A stretch of DNA of 64,000 nucleotides, taken from positions 1,240,001-1,304,000 of the forward strand of contig NZ_CP141590.1 in assembly GCF_035581365.1 (NCBI RefSeq), in the 5' to 3' direction. The DNA is from Tsuneonella sp. CC-YZS046. Its GTDB lineage: Bacteria > Pseudomonadota > Alphaproteobacteria > Sphingomonadales > Sphingomonadaceae. The notes beneath the pieces were generated by a model. The model was given only the letters and a program-made list of their open reading frames with translations. It did not search any database and was not told the DNA's origin. The translations under genes were made by a program, and so were the position numbers. Each line of letters begins with the position of its first letter. Position 1 is the stretch's first letter. Shown here one piece after another: positions 9,561 through 16,318 of the stretch.

Positions 9561-9588
9561 ATTTAACATAATATATATTATCATCCCG
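9561..9588. other. dif-like XerC/XerD site at left prophage junction (attL)
   Basis: The sequence reads ATTTAACATAA, TATATA, then TTATCATCCCG. The first arm and most of the spacer match the reverse complement of the proteobacterial dif consensus (XerD arm ATTTAACATAA, 6-bp centre, XerC arm starting TTAT). The left arm is host sequence; the right arm after TTATCAT comes from the phage. With the right junction at 14220-14234 it defines the inserted element. The uninterrupted host site would be ATTTAACATAA + TATATA + TTATCATTCTG, so this window likely contains the chromosome dimer-resolution site. Confidence 0.8.
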
Positions 9589-9599
9589 GACTTCAGTTT

Positions 9600-9619
9600 A
9601 AAAAAGAGGCTCTCGCCTC
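9600..9619 (-). terminator. Intrinsic terminator at the end of the phage gene block
   Basis: On the minus strand GAGGC-GAGA-GCCTC is followed directly by six T residues. It overlaps the stop codon of the basic protein gene and would end transcription of the rightmost phage cistrons before the attachment site. Confidence 0.85.
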
Positions 9620-9842
9620 AATACTTTGCTTTTCCCGGCTTTTTCGCTTCGGTCTGGATCATCGGACCGATGGCCCGCGAAACATTGGAGACCGGGATTT
9701 GCTCCACAACAATGCGGAGCGTCTGGGCGCTTACACGACTACCAGAACGGCGCCGACTTGCCGTGCTACGTCGAGCACGACGGGCGGGAGAACGCCGACT
9801 TGTGTAAGAACGCCGACGGCTGCTAGCGCGACGGTAAGCCAT
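9618..9842 (-). CDS. Basic J-like DNA-packaging protein of the microvirus
   Basis: The 74-residue product has an arginine/serine-rich N-terminal half (about 16 arginines in the first 36 residues) followed by a short hydrophobic strand (QTLRIVVEQIPV) and a lysine-rich tail. Size and charge fit the small DNA-binding protein that Microviridae package with their ssDNA (protein J of phiX174, or the small basic ORF of gokushoviruses). An AAGGAAGG ribosome site lies upstream of the ATG. It starts 20 nt after the stop of the preceding gene and is the last cistron before the terminator. Assignment is by composition and context. Confidence 0.7.
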   Translation of the reverse strand: MAYRRASSRRRSYTSRRSPARRARRSTASRRRSGSRVSAQTLRIVVEQIPVSNVSRAIGPMIQTEAKKPGKAKY

Positions 9843-9861
9843 TTAGTCAATCCTTCCTTCA

Positions 9862-11205
9862 TTACCAAACTGCCTTCAAATCTACCTGCGCGTCCAACAT
9901 GGCCTGCAGGTAATCGTTAAACTCCATCATCGAATGATCGAGCGCCGACCCCGTATTGCGAGGGATCGTCCGGTTTATATAGCCGAGAATTTTATCCTGT
10001 ATCTCGTTCTTGATGATGTTTTCCACAGCTGTCTGAACATCGACCTTATGGAAGTTGTGGTAAAGCGCCTGCGCTTTGCAATCAGCATTGTCTATGCCGT
10101 ATTGTCCCGCCTGATCGATACCGAAATCAGAGCGGTTACACTTCCACTTCTTGCGGGTTTCCTCAGGCAAAGCCTCATACAACGCGTCAACGACTTCGGC
10201 ACTTTCTGACATCTTGTCCAATATCTTGAACAAGGCAATGCCGATCCGCGCGGAACGCGACAGCATCTTGCGTTCACGCTCACGACGACGCGGCGGCCTT
10301 CGGCGGCGCGGCCGCGCGGGATAGATACCGGACAGACCAATAGTCTTAGCGACAGCAACCGCAGGTTGCGTCTCGGTTGCGGTATCCGTTGCCAGATCAG
10401 GCTTAGGCTCCAACTCAGGCACGGTTGGCATACCCCGCATGACATTAGGGTTCATCGCCGTGCCGATGGCGGGCGCTGGCTGCATCTGCACCTCATAATG
10501 TTCCGGCACCTCATCGACATAGGGAGGCTCAACCCATGTCGTTTTCTTGAGCCACCGCTGAGACGGACGCACGTCCTTCCAACCATTGGTGCGCACCTCA
10601 TACATCTCGTAATTGATCGAATTCGGCCAAGGCGGGGCCAACGTAACTACCCGTGGTGCCCAGCGGGTCCCCTCAACATTGTAGCTTGGCGAGTAAGGTG
10701 CCACCGAGCCACAGGAGCTATACCCCTGATTAAGAGCCGGAGATTGAAGCGGACGGTTACAGTCCAGCACGAGATCATAACTCGGCTTCCAATTATAATA
10801 TCCCGGCTGATACGGCTTGTGCTTGAAATGGTAATACCACGCATCATAGCCGTCCAGATTGTCCTTTAGGTCCATAAGCGGACCCAGCCACGGAACAATA
10901 CGCCGCCCCAAGCCACCGAAGCGAGGGCCACGCGCAGGGAGGCGATACGGCGGCAACTTCTTTGGGGCGGACGTAGGAGACGGAGAAGCCTTAGGCTCCT
11001 TGAACCAGTCAGGCTTCTCAGGTGGCCATGTGCCTATCTGAGGCGCACGGCGGTGCGCGGGTAAAACCCGCTTACCCGGATTTAAAGGCCGATGCTTAGG
11101 CGACTTATAGCCCGGATCGCCTTCCGTTTTCGGAACTGGCACATCGGCAAAATCGGACGGGCGGAACTTCTTAGTCGCGCCCTGTTCAATAACTTCGTTG
11201 CTCAT
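9862..11205 (-). CDS. Microvirus protein of unknown role, candidate pilot/structural protein
   Basis: The 447-residue product (450 if the GTG at 11214 is used) is not recognised. The first ~270 residues are rich in proline, tryptophan and tyrosine (for example YDAWYYHFKHKPYQPGYYNW). A polybasic stretch follows near residues 310-325 (RPRRRRPPRRRERER), then a helical C-terminal domain of about 120 residues with two cysteines. It occupies the place where a microvirus usually has its DNA pilot (VP2/H-like) or minor structural protein. The polybasic patch may contact DNA. Typical VP2 features such as an N-terminal membrane helix and long coiled coil are not obvious, so the role is inferred from position only. 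Confidence 0.6.
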   Translation of the reverse strand: MSNEVIEQGATKKFRPSDFADVPVPKTEGDPGYKSPKHRPLNPGKRVLPAHRRAPQIGTWPPEKPDWFKEPKASPSPTSAPKKLPPYRLPARGPRFGGLGRRIVPWLGPLMDLKDNLDGYDAWYYHFKHKPYQPGYYNWKPSYDLVLDCNRPLQSPALNQGYSSCGSVAPYSPSYNVEGTRWAPRVVTLAPPWPNSINYEMYEVRTNGWKDVRPSQRWLKKTTWVEPPYVDEVPEHYEVQMQPAPAIGTAMNPNVMRGMPTVPELEPKPDLATDTATETQPAVAVAKTIGLSGIYPARPRRRRPPRRRERERKMLSRSARIGIALFKILDKMSESAEVVDALYEALPEETRKKWKCNRSDFGIDQAGQYGIDNADCKAQALYHNFHKVDVQTAVENIIKNEIQDKILGYINRTIPRNTGSALDHSMMEFNDYLQAMLDAQVDLKAVW

Positions 11206-11249
11206 TTCATACACCTATCAACAAAAGACTTTATCGTGGTCAAAACGAG

Positions 11250-11267
11250 GTAGGGTCACTACCCTAC
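11250..11267. repeat. Perfect inverted repeat between rep and the 447-aa gene
   Basis: GTAGGGT-CACT-ACCCTAC is a perfect 7-bp dyad in the 150-bp gap between the replication gene stop (11356) and the next phage start (11205). On the minus strand a short T-containing stretch follows. It could be a weak terminator/attenuator or an operator for the downstream phage genes. Confidence 0.55.
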
Positions 11268-11355
11268 ACTCTTGGGTTTGCGGAGATCGCTTCCGCTCCC
11301 CCTTCCCCTTTTGACAGAGGATTTCCCTTCCGGGTGCGGTTTGCCCGCTCCCGCG

Positions 11356-12171
11356 TCACTGCTTCGCTGCGTTCCGTATCAAGCCTGCGGGCTGTCCATA
11401 CCGCCGAGACGCTCTAACGCGCGTCATGGCGGACTTGCTGATGTATTTGCAGACATACCCAACATGGGCGACTTCACCCGCTGGAACGAGCCGAAAATTG
11501 GAGAAGCCGTAGCTCCACTTTTCTTCCAGCGTTCTCTTAGCTACGGGCTGTCCCCGTTCATGCAAGAGAAGGTGGAAGTGCGGAAACTCGTCTTTGTGTG
11601 GTTCGCACACAAGCAAATACCTCAGTTGCGCGCGTGACGCTTTGCGCACACGCTTCATCCATCGCGTGACCTCAGGCTGTAGCTCCCGAGCGATGGCGCG
11701 GGTCCGTTCAACGCTGCTTAGGCTCGACAGGCTTTCGCAGCGGGTGTTGGACACCCGTTTGTCGGCCAGCATCGTCGCCTGAAAACGGCGTTCAGGCGAG
11801 ACGGTCAGAGTGCCGAACCATGTTCTCATCGACCAGCGGACCTCATCCATTGCCCGCGCCGTCCAGAGGCGGCGCTTGTGAGCAAGGCACCGAGCGCACT
11901 TGCGGCAACGGACCCGGACGTAGACCGTCCGGGTTGCCGGTTCCTTAAAGTCACCGAGCATTCCATGCCCCTCGACATAATCGAGGTCATCATCGTCTTG
12001 CCATTGGCCAAGACGGGCCAGTGCCACCGATCCCACCCCGCGCAAGGCGCGGTCAACAGGCGACAGGCAGTCGCCATGCATCTCCGCAGCGTCGGAGCCT
12101 GCGATATGCGCTTGCCACGCATAGTCCGTTGCGGTTCGCAGGGGGATTTGAGGGATCGGCTGTGAGCGCAC
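11356..12171 (-). CDS. Microvirus replication initiation protein (HUH endonuclease, VP4/gpA-like)
   Basis: The 271-residue protein nicks viral dsDNA to start rolling-circle synthesis. Characteristic microvirus Rep features are visible: a cysteine/arginine block C89-x2-C92-x2-C95 followed by HKRRLW and R106, the HUH metal motif HFH at 198-200 (FPHFHLLLHE), and the two-tyrosine motif Y239-x2-KY-x2-K (GYVCKYISK) supplying Y239 and Y243 as nucleophiles. The start is GTG 12171; an internal ATG at 12081 is the alternative. Upstream lies a strong dyad (12186-12231). Confidence 0.9.
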   Translation of the reverse strand: MRSQPIPQIPLRTATDYAWQAHIAGSDAAEMHGDCLSPVDRALRGVGSVALARLGQWQDDDDLDYVEGHGMLGDFKEPATRTVYVRVRCRKCARCLAHKRRLWTARAMDEVRWSMRTWFGTLTVSPERRFQATMLADKRVSNTRCESLSSLSSVERTRAIARELQPEVTRWMKRVRKASRAQLRYLLVCEPHKDEFPHFHLLLHERGQPVAKRTLEEKWSYGFSNFRLVPAGEVAHVGYVCKYISKSAMTRVRASRRYGQPAGLIRNAAKQ

Positions 12172-12185
12172 AGGGTGGTGTCACT

Positions 12186-12231
12186 TGTGCAGGTATAATC
12201 AAGTCCCCGCTTCGCGGGATATAACTGCACA
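12186..12231. promoter_or_regulatory. Nested dyad upstream of the phage rep gene
   Basis: The outer arms TGTGCAG (12186-12192) and CTGCACA (12225-12231) are perfectly complementary. They enclose a second hairpin, CCCGC-TTC-GCGGG (12206-12218), and a TATAAT hexamer at 12194-12199 on the plus strand. It lies 15-60 bp before the rep start in a 195-bp non-coding gap, the longest in the phage. It could be the replication origin, a repressor site or a leader structure; the sequence alone does not decide. Confidence 0.5.
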
Positions 12232-12366
12232 GATTGAGCGGGCTTATCAGGGACGCGGGAGGCCATCGGACTGGAACCGCTCGGCTCCCCCCGCGTGGAG
12301 ACGTCCAGACAAGACCAGACGCCGTAAGGGGTAAGCGTTGGGGGCGACTGCCCCCAACACCCCCGA

Positions 12367-12483
12367 CTAGTTGTCGTTTCGGGCATAGTGCGCGATGTCA
12401 CGCCTTTGCCAGTATGGCAGCACGAACAACGACATGAGACAGGTCATGTTGCGATGCCGGAGAGAGTGCCAGAACCTACTCAT
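12367..12483 (-). CDS. 38-residue phage ORF, possible lysis or packaging peptide
   Basis: The ATG overlaps the stop of the DUF2778-like gene (ATGA), which suggests translational coupling. The 38-residue product has a basic N terminus (MSRFWHSLRHRN), a short hydrophobic core (MTCLMSLFVLPYW) and a charged tail. Small ORFs at comparable places in microviruses encode lysis peptides or packaging factors. There is no sequence match that I recognise, so existence is supported by the overlap and function is unknown. Confidence 0.45.
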   Translation of the reverse strand: MSRFWHSLRHRNMTCLMSLFVLPYWQRRDIAHYARNDN

Positions 12484-12869
12484 GGCACGACCGTCAGAAC
12501 GGGATCGGCTCCAGCGAGTAATTCTCGCCGGAGTCGTAATCGAGCGGCGCGGTCGATAACGATACATCCCGTGGATGCACTCCGGTTTCTGGCTCGGTTG
12601 TCCCCGTGTATCCAGAAGCCGGTTCGACCGAACGTTTCGGTTCCTTCGAGCGGGACGAGCGCATAGGCCGGATACGCGAAACGCGGATGCGAACGCTCGT
12701 AGATGCGATAACGACCTTGAGGGATCGGTCCGCATGACCGAACTCGAGCCTTCTCAGGATCATTAATGCAATCCTTAGCCCCAGCGTAGCCAATGGCGAT
12801 AATGCCAGCGCCTGAGCCGCGCTCAGACACGAGCCTTCCACTACGGGTTTCATAACGGAAGCCCCCCAT
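12480..12869 (-). CDS. DUF2778/L,D-transpeptidase-like peptidoglycan enzyme of the microvirus
   Basis: The 129-residue product carries marks of the DUF2778 (Tlde1-like) cysteine peptidase/transpeptidase fold: GPIPQGRY at 47-54, FWIHGD with H88, and a STGCIVI loop with C102, the expected His/Cys catalytic pair. Relatives act on peptidoglycan tetrapeptide stems. No signal peptide is visible. The ATG at 12869 overlaps the capsid gene stop (TGATG); an in-frame TTG at 12884 is less likely. Directly after the capsid gene, it is a good candidate for host lysis or DNA entry. A hydrolase of this family is unusual for Microviridae as far as I know. Confidence 0.75.
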   Translation of the reverse strand: MGGFRYETRSGRLVSERGSGAGIIAIGYAGAKDCINDPEKARVRSCGPIPQGRYRIYERSHPRFAYPAYALVPLEGTETFGRTGFWIHGDNRARNRSASTGCIVIDRAARLRLRRELLAGADPVLTVVP

Positions 12870-14170
12870 CACTGCGCAACCCAAGGACCGGCTTGCGTCT
12901 CGCGAACCTTTCCCTGGATATGCAAGGAAACGTATCCGTCCTGGCGGACATGGTTCGCACCAGCTTCCGAAACAAACAGGCCCTTGGCCATGGCCTCGGT
13001 CGGATATTTGTAATCCTGATGATTGTCGCCCGGAGGCAACGCGAGCAGGTGATTGGCATAATCAGCCGCCAAAGCCGCGTTGTCAGTCCATGCCTTCATA
13101 TTCTGGAACTGATCCCCATGCAGGAACAAATCACGCATCTCGACCCAATAGCTATCGGTCGCGGTCGCACGATCCCCGAGAGGACCGCCGTCAGCCGCGA
13201 ACTTTTTGAAAGCCGTGTCTGGCAAAGGAATGATCGAATTTTCGTTAAGATAATTCGGTATCCAGTCCCATGCCCGCGTCAGGTGAGCCGCAAGATTGCC
13301 TGCCAGACCGCCGAAGTAAACCTTCGGCCGCGTGATCGACAAACCGATAACAAATCCGGGTTCCTTAAAGAACTTCGGATCGCGCTTGCCGTTCTTGAAC
13401 ACCCAAGACACGGCAGAAGACGGTGAACCATCCGCCGGATTAATCGTGTTACTCGGATATTGGAAATCCGAATAGCGCGCGAGCAATTCCGGTTTCTTCT
13501 CATCAACAGCTTCAGGCACCGTAATACCATACGAGCGTATGAAATCCTCATACGACATATCAGCCACGCCAATCTGGCGGAGCTGATCGTAAGCCTCATA
13601 GAGCGCCTGCAATTGCTCCATATTGGTCGGACTATCGCCAGTAGCACCCGGATCAGTCGCCAAAGGCGCATCGTCCTTATCCGTGATGCTATCCAGCCAG
13701 AGACGATCGCGGATTTGCACGATGGGCATACCATCGGCAGTTAGATAATCCCCGAACGCTTCACCTTCGTCCCTGAAATGCGCCTCAATAATTGAGATGA
13801 CCGAGCGCTTGAGATAGTCAACGCCGCCCTTCGCCGTATACCAAGGGCCGGACGAATTGGCGACACCGAGCGTTGCGGAAATATCCGTGTTGAGCGGATC
13901 AATGAACATCTCCCTGATTGCATCCACCAACAGCAAAGTCACCGGCACGTAGAAGAAGTAATATTCCTTCTTCCAACCGATGATCGAGTTTTTGATGGGA
14001 TCAGAAATAACCCGGCTCTCGAAATACAGGTTCTTGAGCGTCTCGCCCGGAAGCACCGGCGCGATCATAAACGGTTGCGCCGTGAACGGGATTTCCTTCG
14101 TCATAAAGGGGTGCTTGGGATAACGCCCGACGCGTTCGGTCGGGTTCAATGGCGTCAATGCACGTGCCAT
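12869..14170 (-). CDS. Microvirus major capsid protein (VP1/F-like)
   Basis: The 433-residue protein is recognised as a Microviridae major capsid protein. It has an N-terminal ...HPFMTKEIPFTAQPF segment, PVLPGETLKN, then ESRVISDPI and WKKEYYFFYVPV, the conserved order in VP1 of alphaproteobacterial and gokushovirus-like phages. It is shorter than gokushovirus VP1 (about 530-570 residues), implying smaller surface loops. GGAG lies 8 nt before the ATG on the minus strand, at the foot of a hairpin (14173-14197). It is the first gene after the attachment site and is coupled to the enzyme gene by TGATG. Confidence 0.93.
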   Translation of the reverse strand: MARALTPLNPTERVGRYPKHPFMTKEIPFTAQPFMIAPVLPGETLKNLYFESRVISDPIKNSIIGWKKEYYFFYVPVTLLLVDAIREMFIDPLNTDISATLGVANSSGPWYTAKGGVDYLKRSVISIIEAHFRDEGEAFGDYLTADGMPIVQIRDRLWLDSITDKDDAPLATDPGATGDSPTNMEQLQALYEAYDQLRQIGVADMSYEDFIRSYGITVPEAVDEKKPELLARYSDFQYPSNTINPADGSPSSAVSWVFKNGKRDPKFFKEPGFVIGLSITRPKVYFGGLAGNLAAHLTRAWDWIPNYLNENSIIPLPDTAFKKFAADGGPLGDRATATDSYWVEMRDLFLHGDQFQNMKAWTDNAALAADYANHLLALPPGDNHQDYKYPTEAMAKGLFVSEAGANHVRQDGYVSLHIQGKVRETQAGPWVAQ

Positions 14171-14172
14171 CT

Positions 14173-14197
14173 GGACTTCTCCATAGAGAAGAAGTCC
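14173..14197 (-). promoter_or_regulatory. Leader hairpin before the capsid gene
   Basis: GGACTTCT and AGAAGTCC are perfect 8-bp arms around a 9-nt loop. The ribosome site GGAG lies partly in the loop and partly in the 3' arm, only 8 nt from the capsid ATG, so folding could limit capsid translation. The arm shares sequence with the terminal inverted repeat (CCCGGACTTC/GAAGTCCGGG) of the element. Confidence 0.55.
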
Positions 14198-14219
14198 GGG
14201 AATTTCACATATTCGCAGG

Positions 14220-14234
14220 AATATATATTATCAT
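14220..14234. other. Right attachment repeat (attR) abutting mazG
   Basis: AATATATATTATCAT repeats positions 9570-9584 exactly. Left of it, phage sequence (ATTCGCAGG) replaces the host XerD arm; right of it, TCTG is the host continuation of the XerC arm. The mazG ATG begins 6 bp after the repeat. Confidence 0.85.
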
Positions 14235-14240
14235 TCTGAT

Positions 14241-15023
14241 ATGTCCGAACAGCTTCATCGCCTCCTCTCGATAATGGCCCGCCTGCGCGATCCGGAGCAC
14301 GGCTGCGAATGGGACCGCGCGCAGGATTTTGCGACGATAGCGCCCTATACGATCGAGGAGGCCTATGAAGTTGCCGACGCAATCGCGCGGGCCGACTTCC
14401 AGGAGCTGCGCGAAGAGCTTGGCGACCTTCTGCTGCAAGTGGTGTTCCATTCGCGCATGGCGGAAGAAGCCGGCCTGTTCGATTTCGAGGATGTCGCTCG
14501 CTCTATTGCCAGCAAGATGGAAGCTCGCCACCCCCATATCTTCGGCGACGGTGCTTCCGGCGAGGAAGATCGCGAAACGCGCTGGGAAGCGATCAAGGCC
14601 CGGGAACGGGCCGCCAAGGGCGCCAGCAGCGCGATGGACGGGATCGCTCTCGCGCTTCCAGCGCTCCTGCGCGCCGAAAAGCTCCAGAAACGCGCCGCCC
14701 GGGACGGCTTCGACTGGCCCGATCCAGACGGCCCTGCCGCCAAACTTTCGGAAGAGGCCATGGAACTGGCCACGGCATCCTGCGACGATACCAGATTGGA
14801 GGAAGCGGGCGATCTCCTGTTCGCCGCGGTCAATCTGGTGCGGGCTTACGGCATAGCGCCGGAAGACGCCCTGCACGCCGCAAACCGCAAGTTCGAGCGG
14901 CGATACCGCGCGATGGAAGCCCTGGCAGGCCGGCAGGGCCGATCCTTCGCGGGGCTTTCCCTGGAGCAACAGGAAAGGCTGTGGCTGGACGTGAAATCGT
15001 CAGAGAGTGACAAAACGCCCTAG
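14241..15023 (+). CDS. mazG: Nucleoside triphosphate pyrophosphohydrolase MazG
   Basis: The 260-residue all-alpha enzyme hydrolyses (d)NTPs to NMP and PPi and can lower (p)ppGpp or clean oxidised nucleotides. Two MazG domains are seen: the first with CEWDRAQDF, TIEEAYEV and EELGDLLLQV, the second with KLSEEAMEL and EEAGDLLF. The start is fixed by the conserved N-terminal pattern (LLSIMARLRDP). It lies 6 bp after the prophage junction, with no good ribosome site nearby, so the prophage now supplies its leader. The 3' end overlaps the convergent hflX end by 24 bp. Confidence 0.94.
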   Translation: MSEQLHRLLSIMARLRDPEHGCEWDRAQDFATIAPYTIEEAYEVADAIARADFQELREELGDLLLQVVFHSRMAEEAGLFDFEDVARSIASKMEARHPHIFGDGASGEEDRETRWEAIKARERAAKGASSAMDGIALALPALLRAEKLQKRAARDGFDWPDPDGPAAKLSEEAMELATASCDDTRLEEAGDLLFAAVNLVRAYGIAPEDALHAANRKFERRYRAMEALAGRQGRSFAGLSLEQQERLWLDVKSSESDKTP

Positions 15024-16271
15024 CTCGCGTTGCGTGAGGCGGACGTCCAGCTTGCGCAACGGGCCATCCTCGCCCTCTCCCGCATCGTCCTCGGCCAGCA
15101 CTTCGCCATGCGCATGAAGCCAGGCAATCCGTTGCCCATCGCTGGCGGGGAGCACGAAGCTATGCACATGCGCCCCTTCGGTCAGGATCGAACCGAGGCG
15201 TTTCAGCAAAGGCTCGGTCCCTTCGCCGGTCAGCGCGGACAGGATGACGATGGAATCGTCCCCGGCGGCCGCGGCCGCAAGCTCGCTCCTGCGCTCCTCG
15301 GAAAGCAGGTCGGACTTGTTCCAGACTTCCAGAATGGGAATCCGGCTGTCGCCCCCTTCTCCCTCGATGACGCCCAGCTCGGCAAGCACGCCAAGCACTT
15401 CCTGTCTCTGGGCCGCACTGGCCGGATTGGCGATGTCGCGAACATGCAGGATGAGGTCGGCGCCCGTCACCTCCTCCAGCGTAGCGCGAAAGGCCGCGAC
15501 AAGCTGGGTCGGCAGATCGGATATGAAGCCGACCGTATCCGAGAGGATCGCCTTTTCCACTCCGGGCAGCGCGATTGCCCGCATGGTGGGGTCCAGAGTG
15601 GCGAAGAGCATGTCTTCCGCCATGACGCCAGATCCCGTCAATCTGTTGAAAAGAGTTGATTTTCCGGCGTTTGTGTAACCCACCAGGGCGATCACGGGCC
15701 ACGGCGCCTTCCCCCGCCGCTCGCGATGAAGCGCCCGGGTTCGCCGGACCTGGTCCAGTTCCTTCCTCAGCCGTCCCATCCGGCCGCGGATCATGCGCCG
15801 GTCGGCTTCGATCTGGGTTTCGCCCGGCCCGCCCAGGAAGCCGAAGCCGCCGCGCTGGCGCTCAAGGTGAGTCCAGCTCCGCACAAGCCGGCTTTGCTGA
15901 TAATCGAGATGAGCAAGCTCCACCTGAAGCCGGCCTTCGGCGGTGGCCGCCCTTTCCCCGAATATCTCGAGGATCAGGCCGGTGCGGTCGATGACCTTTC
16001 GCTTGAGGCGTTCTTCAAGATTGCGCTGCTGGATTGCGGAAAGCGCGCCATCGACGATGACCAGTTCCGCATCGCCCTGCTCGCAAGCGGTGCCGATGCG
16101 CGCGATCTGCCCTTCCCCGAACAAGGTGCCGGGGCGGACATCGCGGATAGGAATGACGAAACCTTCGGCCACGACGATCCCGATCGCCAGGGCAAGGCTG
16201 CATGCTTCCTCAAGCCGTTCCTCCGGCTCGATGCTGGCGGGCCGCCCCCGGATATCCGGGCATACGACCAC
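15000..16271 (-). CDS. hflX: GTPase HflX
   Basis: The product of about 423 residues is a ribosome-associated GTPase that splits stalled or heat-damaged 70S ribosomes. It has the HflX N-terminal domain (GTLFGEGQ, VIDRTGLILEIF, GGPGETQIE) and a G domain with GYTNAGKST, DTVGFI and NKSD. The start is uncertain: the only standard in-frame start is a GTG at 16271, but family alignment suggests translation from further upstream, near the hfq stop, where only CTG or ATT codons are in frame. It is the last gene of the ntr-hfq-hflX run. Confidence 0.93.
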   Translation of the reverse strand: MVVCPDIRGRPASIEPEERLEEACSLALAIGIVVAEGFVIPIRDVRPGTLFGEGQIARIGTACEQGDAELVIVDGALSAIQQRNLEERLKRKVIDRTGLILEIFGERAATAEGRLQVELAHLDYQQSRLVRSWTHLERQRGGFGFLGGPGETQIEADRRMIRGRMGRLRKELDQVRRTRALHRERRGKAPWPVIALVGYTNAGKSTLFNRLTGSGVMAEDMLFATLDPTMRAIALPGVEKAILSDTVGFISDLPTQLVAAFRATLEEVTGADLILHVRDIANPASAAQRQEVLGVLAELGVIEGEGGDSRIPILEVWNKSDLLSEERRSELAAAAAGDDSIVILSALTGEGTEPLLKRLGSILTEGAHVHSFVLPASDGQRIAWLHAHGEVLAEDDAGEGEDGPLRKLDVRLTQRELGRFVTL

Positions 16272-16318
16272 GGCGCGCGCGCCGCGCGTTACCTCGCCCG
16301 CCAGTTCCTCACCGAAAA

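Larger units (their letters stand above)
9570..14234 (-). mobile_element. Integrated temperate microvirus (Microviridae prophage)
   Basis: The element lies between two copies of a 15-bp direct repeat (AATATATATTATCAT at 9570-9584 and 14220-14234), giving a 4,650-bp unit. This is within the usual 4-6.5 kb size of Microviridae genomes. All its genes are on the minus strand: major capsid protein, DUF2778-like enzyme, short ORF, HUH replication initiator, 447-residue protein and basic J-like protein, closed by an intrinsic terminator. Base composition is visibly lower in GC than the flanks. No integrase is encoded; integration at dif implies use of host XerC/XerD, as known for temperate microviruses of Bacteroidetes and enterobacterial gokushoviruses. 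No interrupted gene is seen, so it could be functional. Confidence 0.93.

Noticed and set aside
11826-12401. 191-codon frame overlapping the phage rep start
   Set aside because: Serine/proline-rich without pattern, and out of frame with the Rep that has HUH and cysteine motifs.
12367-12735. 122-codon frame across the phage DUF2778 gene
   Set aside because: The upstream part is a shadow of the enzyme gene; only the last 38 codons with their own coupled ATG are kept as a candidate.
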